NCBI GenBank assembly: GCA_021798635.1
Contig: JAJZGH010000136.1
Location: forward strand, 1-12,620
DNA length: 12,620 nucleotides
Origin: Planctomycetota bacterium
GTDB taxonomy: Bacteria; Planctomycetota; Phycisphaerae; WQYP01
Direction of reading: 5' to 3'
Part shown: one piece after another, positions 1 to 6,261 of the stretch
How positions within the stretch are numbered: position 1 is the stretch's first letter
How the letters are laid out: every line of letters starts with the position of its first letter
The notes under the pieces: model-generated
Told to the model about the DNA's origin: nothing
The model's input: the letters and a program-made list of their open reading frames with translations, nothing else
The model's database searches: none
Position numbers and translations under genes: made by a program

Positions 1-60
1 CCAACTTTCTATGCGTTAACTCTCCCGTCCCGGCCTTCGGACAAGGGAGGCACAAAATGA
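1..60 (+). CDS. 3' end of an upstream gene, overlapping the pseudopilin gene by ATGA
   Basis: Reading frame 1 is open from the left edge to a TGA at 58-60 and gives a 19-residue tail ending in SDKGGTK. Its stop overlaps the ATG at 57 as ATGA, the same junction seen at 557-560 between the next two genes, which is the main reason to believe it. The tail is too short to identify. By position in a pseudopilin operon it is probably another pseudopilin (GspH- or GspI-like), but that is inference. An open frame of 57 bases can also arise by chance. Confidence 0.4.
   Translation, partial: PTFYALTLPSRPSDKGGTK
21..50 (+). promoter_or_regulatory. Hairpin masking the Shine-Dalgarno of the pseudopilin gene
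   Basis: The ribosome binding site AGGGAGG (44-50) lies six bases before the ATG at 57. It is embedded in a stem: 22-26 (CTCCC) pairs with 45-49 (GGGAG), 27-30 (GTCC) pairs with 39-42 (GGAC), bases 43-44 bulge, 31-38 form the loop, and U21-G50 can wobble. The structure lies inside the tail of the overlapping upstream gene, so a ribosome finishing that gene would melt it. This fits translational coupling. The pairing is visible in the sequence; the regulatory role is inferred. Confidence 0.45.
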
Positions 61-560
61 AACGGTCTTTATTAATGCTTCGGTGCCGTCACGGCCGTGG
101 CTTTACGCTTATGGAAGCCGTCGCTGTATTGCCCCTCATGGCGGTTTTTTTAATGATGGCCGGGCAATTTTTTGTGGCGTGCCTGCGCACATTCAACAGT
201 GCTGATATACGGGCGGCGCATTTATCCCAGCGGGGGCAACTGATGCGTGAATTGCGGCAGGATATCGCCACTGCACCGGATTTGCAGTTGCAGGGATCCC
301 ATGGTTTGATCTGCCGATTCGGAAAAAAGCGGGAGATTCTCTGGCTGGCGAATTCCAATGGCACCGTGGCGCGGATGTGGCAGAATGGAAAAAGCTCTCC
401 CCCGCCGCAATATTGGCCCGCGTTGTTGCCTGACCTGCATTTTGCACAATTCCGCCCCGGGTATCTATCAGTCTCCTGGATGAGGGGAAAACGACATGTT
501 ACGCAAACATTCATATCGCTCTCGGCAGAACTTCATGCCGGAAAGCATGGTGCGCTATGA
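57..560 (+). CDS. Pseudopilin with type IV prepilin N-terminal methylation motif (GspJ/PilW-like)
   Basis: This 167-residue protein is a minor pilin or pseudopilin. It starts with a short basic leader (Arg9, Arg11, Arg14), then the prepilin-peptidase site Gly15|Phe16 with FTLME, which places Glu20 at position +5. A hydrophobic helix of about 22 residues follows (16-38). Prepilin peptidase (PilD/GspO) would cleave after Gly15 and methylate Phe16, and the helix would pack into a pseudopilus or pilus at the inner membrane. The rest is a small domain with several possible beta strands and no motif I recognise. The start is fixed by AGGGAGG six bases upstream. It overlaps both neighbours by ATGA, so it is inside an operon. 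The order before a Glu5-less pseudopilin resembles gspJ-gspK of type II secretion, but type IV pilus minor pilins look the same at this level. Confidence 0.85.
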   Translation: MKRSLLMLRCRHGRGFTLMEAVAVLPLMAVFLMMAGQFFVACLRTFNSADIRAAHLSQRGQLMRELRQDIATAPDLQLQGSHGLICRFGKKREILWLANSNGTVARMWQNGKSSPPPQYWPALLPDLHFAQFRPGYLSVSWMRGKRHVTQTFISLSAELHAGKHGAL

Positions 561-1036
561 GGAATAATTTTCAATCCCCTCCGCGTGGGATCATGCGCCG
601 CCAACGCCCGCGCGGTTTTGCGATCATTACCGTGGTGGCGATGATGGCTCTGGCAGTGGCGTGCTTTGTGGTGTTGGGTGAGGTGTTTTCCTATCAGTTA
701 AAACTCACAAATCACACCATCGCCCGGCTCCAAATGGATCTTCTGCTGAATGCCGGCGAAACGTGCGCAATAGACGAACTGGCGGATGGGAAAGTTCTGC
801 CAGTCCTGTGGAATGTGCCGTTGCCGGAGGCACTGGTAAAAAATGGGGGGCGGCTTGTGCTTGCCGAGCGCCGACAGGGCGAAAACATTATATTCTTTAC
901 GGTGAAGGCGACTTTTGCGAATTTGCACAGTAGTCGCGTGCTGGAATTCCAACAGGATGCCAAGCATTGGCGGCTTACCCGTGTGGCCATTCCCGGATCG
1001 GCCTTCGGGCCTGCAACTTTCCGGCGGCCAGCATAG
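557..1036 (+). CDS. Short pseudopilin-like protein lacking Glu+5 (GspK/PilX type)
   Basis: This 159-residue protein has a basic leader with RRQRPRG, then FAIITVV and a hydrophobic helix (about 21-41). The prepilin-peptidase-like site is Gly20|Phe21. Position +5 is Thr25, not Glu. In type II secretion the tip pseudopilin GspK is the member that lacks Glu+5, so this favours a GspK-like role. Family GspK proteins are usually near 300 residues with a large alpha domain; this one has only about 115 residues after the helix. The start at 557 overlaps the previous stop (ATGA). An in-frame ATG at 593 leaves a seven-residue leader before the site and is a reasonable alternative; neither has a strong ribosome binding site. 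No later gene overlaps it, so it probably ends the operon. Confidence 0.75.
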   Translation: MRNNFQSPPRGIMRRQRPRGFAIITVVAMMALAVACFVVLGEVFSYQLKLTNHTIARLQMDLLLNAGETCAIDELADGKVLPVLWNVPLPEALVKNGGRLVLAERRQGENIIFFTVKATFANLHSSRVLEFQQDAKHWRLTRVAIPGSAFGPATFRRPA

Positions 1037-1134
1037 GCTCATTGTTGTGATTGTATCGAATCTCTGGGGAAGCTACAGTGACATTAAAGTCGTTAACCCG
1101 GTGCTCCTGGTGCCATTATTTTTACGCTTTTCAG

Positions 1135-1163
1135 TTGACGGCGGGGCGTTGTGGTGGTACAAA
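1135..1163 (+). promoter_or_regulatory. Sigma70-type promoter for the lipoprotein gene
   Basis: A TTGACG box (1135-1140) and a TACAAA box (1158-1163) are separated by exactly 17 bases, with a TG one base before the -10 (1155-1156), as in an extended -10. Transcription would start near 1170, about 28 bases before the ATG at 1198. It sits in the 161-base gap after the pseudopilin operon, so the lipoprotein gene is probably its own unit. The match is by eye and has not been tested. Confidence 0.5.
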
Positions 1164-1197
1164 AACATCTGATTTTCGACAGGGTGGCGGCTGAGCT

Positions 1198-2925
1198 ATG
1201 GCAGGAGTTGACGTGATTTCTACAACACAACGGCCCGTTCTTATTATTTCTCAGGCAAGTCCTACGGTCAGTGTCGGTGCAGGTCGATGGACCGGCGTAG
1301 CGCGGGCCATTGGTTTAGCGGCCGCGTTTGCAGTAACTGCGGCCTTAACCGGTTGCGGCGCTTCGTCATCCCATCAGGCTGACGTGCAGGCCCAGGCGGC
1401 CTCAGCCAAAGCGGCCGCGCTGTTAGCAGATGCGGGCCGGTATCACGCCAAGGCTCATTTTCCGGTTTCAATCAGCGCGCCGTTAAGCTCGGCCCAGTTG
1501 GCCTCTGCGCGGGACGCCGCGAAAAGTAATCCGGGTGCTTACTTGGAACCTCCTTCGGTTAGCCGTGATTTGCGCCATGCCTATGCCACGCTTTCCAGCG
1601 CCTTGGGCAATTCTGATTTGAATTTCCAAGTTAAGGGTTTACTTGAGATGCAGCGCGGGCTGGTCAATTTGGCCTCCGCACAAGTCCATACGGACCAATT
1701 ATCCGCAGCCTTAATGACTTTGCAGGATCAGGTGTTATCCTTGGATTCTTCATCAACACAGGTGGGGCGTTTTGCTGTGAAAATGGCATTTTTGAAAAAA
1801 CAGCATGACCTGTATCTGCACTTGTATGATCGGGATCTGCGCAAGGCCCAAGATATGGAAAAATCCGCGAAACGTGCGGTGGCGGTAGCTCAAAAGAAAG
1901 CAGCATCTCTTCGCGGTGTTTTAACGCACTATCAGGGGACTGCCAAAGGTTTGGATATTCGGGGCATGGCTTTGCAAACCAAGGGCGAAGTGACTGTTAC
2001 CCCCGCCACGCTGGCAGATTTTAAGCGGGGAGCGGGATATCTGGACCGGGCGGCCGCCGCCAACCAGAAAGCCAATGTGTTACAAGCGCAGTATCAACTC
2101 GCGACGCTTACGCTTCGTTCGGCGAAACTGCAACAAACCCGCTGGGCTGATCAGGTTTCCGCCTTGCGGCAGGCGCAAATGTCTGCCGCGGAATTAGCCA
2201 AAAGCGATACGGCCCAAATTTCCGCGCTTAAGGCCGGCGTCACCATTCTCATTGACGGTGCTGATGGCGGTTCCCCTACTTCTGCCGCCGGACGCTCGGC
2301 CAGTATTAACGCCCTGATTAAAACCATTAATAAACAGGCTGCTATCGCTGCGAAATACACCGACGCGGCTTCCAGTGATCTCATGGCCGCCCTCAATGAG
2401 CAGCGCCGCTCCAGCGCCTACGCCCAAAGCCTGGTCACCTTGGGATTTAAACCGGGCGATCCGCTGGTGGCCGCCAATCAGAGCCGCGCCCCCCAGTGTG
2501 TGCTGGAAGTGTATCGTGCCGCCGCAGCACTGAAAGCGGGGCAGATTGCCGCTATGCGAATGTATGCGGCGCAACTTCAGATCGGGGCCGCCAAGGCCGG
2601 AAATCAGATTTTTTCTCTGGTAAGTGAAAAGTCGCCTCTGCAGCAGCCTCCGGCTGGTGCGGTGGAAAATTTCCGCAAGCAGGCCATGGTGGAATTTAAT
2701 GTCCATGCCGCGGGTGCCTTGAAACAAGCGCAATCCTCTTATCCCACGCAAGCCTCACCGCTGCCGTGGGTTGTCCCGGCAATGATGTATAACGTCGATT
2801 TATCCGTCGCGGGTATTTCCAATAATCCGTCAGTCCGCGCCGCCGCGCTCAAAGCTGCCGCCGCCAGTGCAATGGCCGCCCAAAAGGTAAATGCATCGCT
2901 GAACTTGCCGTTGCCGAAGCAATGA
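1198..2925 (+). CDS. Ala-rich, helical, predicted outer-membrane lipoprotein of unknown function
   Basis: 575 residues. The hydrophobic stretch at residues 38-50 ends in the lipobox LTGC (Cys53), so signal peptidase II should cleave before Cys53. Gly at +2 does not match an inner-membrane Asp signal, so outer-membrane sorting is likely if a Lol system is present. The mature protein is very rich in Ala, Gln, Lys and Ser, has long stretches expected to be helix or coiled coil (about 130-240, 285-335 and 395-470), and has no catalytic motif I recognise. It could be a structural spacer or partner of an envelope complex. The N-region before the hydrophobic core is unusually long. An in-frame GTG at 1213 has AGGAG (1203-1207) five bases upstream, whereas the ATG at 1198 has only a loose AGGGTGG (1181-1187). 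Translation may therefore begin at 1213, giving a signal peptide five residues shorter. Confidence 0.85.
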   Translation: MAGVDVISTTQRPVLIISQASPTVSVGAGRWTGVARAIGLAAAFAVTAALTGCGASSSHQADVQAQAASAKAAALLADAGRYHAKAHFPVSISAPLSSAQLASARDAAKSNPGAYLEPPSVSRDLRHAYATLSSALGNSDLNFQVKGLLEMQRGLVNLASAQVHTDQLSAALMTLQDQVLSLDSSSTQVGRFAVKMAFLKKQHDLYLHLYDRDLRKAQDMEKSAKRAVAVAQKKAASLRGVLTHYQGTAKGLDIRGMALQTKGEVTVTPATLADFKRGAGYLDRAAAANQKANVLQAQYQLATLTLRSAKLQQTRWADQVSALRQAQMSAAELAKSDTAQISALKAGVTILIDGADGGSPTSAAGRSASINALIKTINKQAAIAAKYTDAASSDLMAALNEQRRSSAYAQSLVTLGFKPGDPLVAANQSRAPQCVLEVYRAAAALKAGQIAAMRMYAAQLQIGAAKAGNQIFSLVSEKSPLQQPPAGAVENFRKQAMVEFNVHAAGALKQAQSSYPTQASPLPWVVPAMMYNVDLSVAGISNNPSVRAAALKAAAASAMAAQKVNASLNLPLPKQ

Positions 2926-2941
2926 AGCCCACAGCCTGACC

Positions 2942-2957
2942 TGACGCGGCAGCGTCA
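2942..2957 (+). terminator. Small hairpin after the lipoprotein gene, weak terminator candidate
   Basis: TGACGC (2942-2947) and GCGTCA (2952-2957) form a perfect 6-bp stem with a 4-base loop, 17 bases after the lipoprotein stop. What follows (ATGGTTTGATT) is only moderately T-rich, so this is a poor intrinsic terminator. The rest of the convergent spacer (2926-3118) shows nothing else I can support. Confidence 0.25.
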
Positions 2958-3118
2958 TGGTTTGATTCGGGATGGCGTTGCGGAAATTATTTGTGTTGTA
3001 TCGTGGCACGCGCTGGATCGGTGGCGGCGAACCGGGACGCGTCGTTCGATCAAACCTGTTTTCGCGGCCAGCTCAACGCTTCCGCATCGAGCTAATGACA
3101 CACATCACGGGTGGAAAA

Positions 3119-4345
3119 TTAAAGCACGATTGTCTCTGTGCGGGATTTCATTTTATAGCGTATGCCGCGCCAGGTGATAATCCTGCCGAACGTCGCTGCC
3201 AGTAGAAATATGGCATTGATACAATGCACTGCGGGCATGCCCCACGTGAACCAGAACTCCGCTTGATTAATTGCTGCGGTATGACCAGGCAATAACCGTC
3301 TGGCCGCTTTAAGTACCATCCATCCGCGATAGATGGACAGTCCATACAAACCGACACTCACCACCGCTGGAATGATCCACCAGACGGATCCTTCCGCCGC
3401 CAGAATAATGGCCGCTATCGGGGCGGTTACCAGCGCGGAAATATACAGCCCCGCTCCCGCCACGCCCGTGAACCAGAATCGCCACTCGCATATCCGCGTA
3501 ATTCGATATTGCCGAACCGCAAACTCCCATGCTTTAGGCCAGTCAAAGGCCGCCTGAGACGCCACAATACATTGCGGCACAAAATGGATCTTCGTACGCG
3601 CATTTTTCTTTACGCATCGGGTCAACACGTAATCATCGCTTAACGCGCCCTGCCATGCGTCATGCACGCCAAATGCAAAAAAATCCTTGCGTCGGATGGC
3701 CATCGACCCCCCCCACGCCACCGTGCGCCGGTAGGGGCCTAATAAGGTTCCCACCATGGCATTGAGCACGCAGATGACGGCATTGGCCGCGTCGGCATTG
3801 CTGGGCACATAAAACCGGTATCCCGTGGTGGCGCCGATATGGTGTGAATTGAGCATGGAAACCAGCGCGTGCAGCCAATTGGACGCCGGATGCGCGTCAG
3901 CATCCATGAACGCCAGAAAAATGTCTTGCTCTGTGGTGATTTCAACCGCTGCCAATTGATTATGAACCTTCTGCCCACGCGAAGCGGCAACCCCGGCTAC
4001 CACTAGGTCAATGCGTTTTTTCAGGCCATGGTCTTCCTGGGCAGAACGAATCAGATCGCATACCGGATCATCGGCGGATTGCACCGCAAAAATAACGCGA
4101 TAGTTGGGATAATCCTGGCTCAACAGGGCGGAAATGTTTTCACGGGTATTGGCATCCACAGATTTTATCGGTGCGATGACCGCGACCATGGGGAATTTAT
4201 CGGCCAGTGGTTGTTCAACCACGCGCGGCATCCGCAAGTTGAAGAACTGCGCCACCCGCGCCGCCCATCCGGCAATCAACAAGGCCGCGCCCCAAAGCAG
4301 CAGCAGGAAAGCCATATACCAATGTGCAAAAAACAGTTGGATCAT
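3119..4345 (-). CDS. Membrane glycosyltransferase, GT2/GT21 ceramide-glucosyltransferase-like (HpnI-like)
   Basis: 408 residues. One N-terminal membrane helix (about 10-30) is followed by a GT-A domain and a hydrophobic C-terminal part with about three helices (295-318, 322-338, 366-388). Visible family marks: K61-S-V-D64, the LSQDYPNY segment leading to Asp92-Asp93-Pro, the metal-binding DAD (148-150), WGGSMAIRR (211-219), the catalytic-region S-D-D (236-238), and the closing WRGIRY near the C-terminus. This order matches processive-like GT2 and GT21 enzymes that transfer a sugar from a nucleotide donor to a membrane lipid, such as ceramide or hopanoid glucosyltransferases. The acceptor cannot be read from sequence. 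The usual R/QxxRW box appears as RQYRI (278-282), with Ile for Trp. There is no clear ribosome binding site; the start lies 20 bases after the peroxidase stop, so coupling to that gene is likely. Confidence 0.82.
   Translation of the reverse strand: MIQLFFAHWYMAFLLLLWGAALLIAGWAARVAQFFNLRMPRVVEQPLADKFPMVAVIAPIKSVDANTRENISALLSQDYPNYRVIFAVQSADDPVCDLIRSAQEDHGLKKRIDLVVAGVAASRGQKVHNQLAAVEITTEQDIFLAFMDADAHPASNWLHALVSMLNSHHIGATTGYRFYVPSNADAANAVICVLNAMVGTLLGPYRRTVAWGGSMAIRRKDFFAFGVHDAWQGALSDDYVLTRCVKKNARTKIHFVPQCIVASQAAFDWPKAWEFAVRQYRITRICEWRFWFTGVAGAGLYISALVTAPIAAIILAAEGSVWWIIPAVVSVGLYGLSIYRGWMVLKAARRLLPGHTAAINQAEFWFTWGMPAVHCINAIFLLAATFGRIITWRGIRYKMKSRTETIVL
3707..3714 (-). repeat. Homopolymer G8 tract inside the glycosyltransferase gene
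   Basis: Eight C on the plus strand (G8 on the coding strand) encode Trp211-Gly212-Gly213 of the conserved WGGS motif. A T7 tract (plus-strand A7, 3677-3683) lies 23 bases further into the gene. Tracts of this length can slip during replication, but both lie in codons the protein needs. Confidence 0.6.
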
Positions 4346-4365
4346 CGCGGGGGCATCATACCCGA

Positions 4366-4971
4366 TTATTGTGCTAACTGTGTTTTCACCGCATTCACAA
4401 GAATTGCTGATTCCGGCGTAACAGGTGAGCGGAATCTGGCCACGATTTTCCCGCTGCGCGAAATAAGAAATTTCTCAAAATTCCATTTCACCACCCCCGC
4501 AAACCGCGGGTCGGTCTTGCGGCCCGTAAGGTAATGATACAAAGGGCACTGCTGCGGGCCTTTCACATCAATCTTGGAAAACATCGGAAACGTTACGCCG
4601 TAGTGTGCTGTACAGAAAGTGCTGATTTGTTTATCTGTCCCCGGTTCCTGATGGCCGAAATCATTGGACGGAAAGCCCAGAATGACAAACCCCTTGGATT
4701 TAAACCGCTTATAAAGTGCCTCAAGCCCCGCGTACTGCGGTGTAAAACCGCACTTGCTGGCAGTGTTGACCATTAAAATCACTTTGCCCTGATATTGCCT
4801 CAAATGCACTTTTCTTCCCGCCAGTGATGGCATGGTAAATGAAAGCACCGGAGCCACCGCGGAATGCATCGCGGCGGCCTGCAAGCGTGCCTGAATTCCC
4901 GCTACGCCCGCTGTCACCAAAATCACCGCCGTTAATGCGGTTGCCAACTGTTTCACTGCCAACGTCTTCAT
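4366..4971 (-). CDS. Glutathione peroxidase family protein with N-terminal export signal
   Basis: 201 residues, of which about 155 are the thioredoxin-fold GPx domain. The peroxidatic Cys74 lies in NTASKCGFTPQY. The rest of the catalytic set is present: Gln108 in FPSNDFGHQEPG and Trp163-Asn164 in VKWNF. Cys120 in FCTAHYGVTFPMF matches the resolving Cys of monomeric bacterial and plant-type enzymes, which reduce hydrogen peroxide and lipid hydroperoxides using thioredoxin rather than glutathione. Unlike the usual cytoplasmic form, it begins with Lys2, Lys7 and a hydrophobic run (8-25), followed by AAA-type sites near 32-34. It is therefore probably exported to the periplasm or anchored by that helix. 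The ATG has GGAG (plus-strand 4979-4982) seven bases upstream. It follows galM by 64 bases and precedes the glycosyltransferase by 20. Confidence 0.93.
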   Translation of the reverse strand: MKTLAVKQLATALTAVILVTAGVAGIQARLQAAAMHSAVAPVLSFTMPSLAGRKVHLRQYQGKVILMVNTASKCGFTPQYAGLEALYKRFKSKGFVILGFPSNDFGHQEPGTDKQISTFCTAHYGVTFPMFSKIDVKGPQQCPLYHYLTGRKTDPRFAGVVKWNFEKFLISRSGKIVARFRSPVTPESAILVNAVKTQLAQ

Positions 4972-5035
4972 CTTGTTTCTCCAATTACATTGCCCAATAA
5001 TTCACTTGCCGATCAACGCGGCTTGATTGCATCTG

Positions 5036-6076
5036 TTACACAGGTTTAGGAAACCGATACTCCGCAATATGGTGATAGTGCTGGCCCGGGTGCAGAATAA
5101 TCGAAGGAAAGTGCCCATGATGGACGGCATTTGGAAAATGCTGGGTTTCCAGGCACAAGCCGCCGTGCTTCTGATACGGCCCACCGATTCCGCTTACGCG
5201 ACCATCAAGAAAATTACCGGTATAAAGCTGCACACCCGGTTGCGTTGTCCACACTTCCATGGCTCGGCCCGTGGTTGCTTCCGTCAGCCGCGCCGCTGGG
5301 TGCAGCGCGTCATCCCCGGTTCGCAGAACAAAGTTATGGTCATAGCCGCCCGGCACCTGGGCAATACGGGAACCAATGATGGTGGGATGAGTAAAATCCA
5401 TGGGGGTGGCGTGGACCGAAGAAACTTCACCGGTGGGAATCAGCGACCCATCCACCGGCGTGAAATGGTCCGCATGAAGAGTCAATTCATGATCCAAAAT
5501 ATCGCCGTTACCCGCCCCGTGAAAATTAAAATAGGCATGATTGGTAAGATTTACCGGCGTGGGATAATCCGTCCGCGCTTCCATAATCAGGCGAATGCAA
5601 TGATTATCAGGCATCAGATAGATGGCCTTGAAATCCACCGTCCCGGGGTAACCTTCTTCCATGTCCGGACTATGGTAGGTAAATTCAACGGCCGGCACGC
5701 CATTGACTTTGGTCTGCTGAGATTTCCACACTCTGCGGGACAGGCCCACTTTGCCGCCATGCAGGCTGTGCGCGCCGTTGTTGGCGTACAGGACATAATC
5801 CTTTTTATTCAGCCGGAATCGCGCATTGGCAATGCGATTCGCCACGCGGCCCACCACGCAGCCCAACGATGGGTGCTCTCCCAGATAAGGCCCCAGCTTG
5901 TCAAACCCCAGTGTAATATCCGCCGAATCACCCTTGCGATCCGGTGTGTGCAACTCTGTGATCGTCGCCCCGTAAGAGCAAACCTTGAGCGTCAATCCCG
6001 CTGGGCTGGTCAGGGTGAATAGTTCCACCGGTTGCGCTTCTTTGGTATGGCCGAATATTTCATGTGTTATGTTCAT
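5036..6076 (-). CDS. galM: Aldose 1-epimerase (mutarotase)
   Basis: 346 residues, full length for the family. It interconverts the alpha and beta anomers of galactose, glucose and similar aldoses, feeding the Leloir pathway. All active-site marks are present: GRVANRI (76-82, substrate-binding Arg81), HSLHGG (His103, His106), the NLTNHAYFN block with catalytic-acid His180, GYDHNF with Asp246, and ETQHFPNAV with the catalytic-base Glu310. There is no signal peptide, so it should be cytoplasmic. No other galactose gene is visible nearby. It follows a 185-base spacer and is the first gene of the galM-peroxidase-glycosyltransferase run. The start lacks a clear Shine-Dalgarno, but the protein begins at the expected place. 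A 331-codon open frame on the opposite strand is only its shadow. Confidence 0.96.
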   Translation of the reverse strand: MNITHEIFGHTKEAQPVELFTLTSPAGLTLKVCSYGATITELHTPDRKGDSADITLGFDKLGPYLGEHPSLGCVVGRVANRIANARFRLNKKDYVLYANNGAHSLHGGKVGLSRRVWKSQQTKVNGVPAVEFTYHSPDMEEGYPGTVDFKAIYLMPDNHCIRLIMEARTDYPTPVNLTNHAYFNFHGAGNGDILDHELTLHADHFTPVDGSLIPTGEVSSVHATPMDFTHPTIIGSRIAQVPGGYDHNFVLRTGDDALHPAARLTEATTGRAMEVWTTQPGVQLYTGNFLDGRVSGIGGPYQKHGGLCLETQHFPNAVHHGHFPSIILHPGQHYHHIAEYRFPKPV

Positions 6077-6139
6077 GGCAATAATTCTACCCCACCGCCC
6101 CCCGCTTGGCTATCCAACACCAACGCCCACCTGCGCCAA

Positions 6140-6158
6140 GGGGTAAAATTTTCACCCC
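6140..6158. promoter_or_regulatory. Near-perfect palindrome upstream of galM
   Basis: GGGGTAAAA (6140-6148) is followed directly by TTTT-C-ACCCC (6149-6158), an inverted repeat of nine pairs with one extra C at 6153. It lies 64-82 bases before the galM ATG, in a place suited to an operator. With no loop it is a better protein-binding site than a transcript hairpin. A smaller repeat, TTGG-ctat-CCAA, is at 6106-6117. No regulator is identified. Confidence 0.25.
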
Positions 6159-6212
6159 ACCCGAACGCTCCGAAAAACACACGTACCGCGGCTTATCATC
6201 CCTCACATAGCC

Positions 6213-6227
6213 GCCGGCTCTGCCGGC
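6213..6227 (-). terminator. GC-rich hairpin after the DUF1570 gene, weak terminator candidate
   Basis: GCCGGC (6213-6218) repeats at 6222-6227 with a 3-base gap. GCCGGC is its own reverse complement, so the two copies can pair as a 6-bp GC stem. It begins 35 bases after the DUF1570 stop in the minus-strand direction. No T-tract follows, so intrinsic termination would be weak. Confidence 0.2.
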
Positions 6228-6261
6228 CAAATCGGGAAGTTATTCAGGTCCCGCTGGCCTA

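Noticed and set aside
1000..1011. GGCC-TTCG-GGCC hairpin near the end of the second pseudopilin gene
   Set aside because: The stem is only 4 bp, lies inside the coding region and has no T-tract, so it does not support a terminator.
1310..2060. Repeated GCGGCCGC-like strings in the lipoprotein gene
   Set aside because: They arise from runs of Ala codons (GCG GCC GC) in an Ala-rich protein and show no regular spacing.
2972..3205. 77-codon open frame in the convergent spacer
   Set aside because: It begins without a ribosome binding site, runs 87 bases antisense into the glycosyltransferase gene, and its product has no recognisable feature. It remains possible but is not supported.
5027..6022. 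331-codon open frame on the plus strand
   Set aside because: It lies almost wholly antisense to galM, whose active-site motifs are all intact. The product is basic and low in normal protein features, as expected of an antisense shadow.
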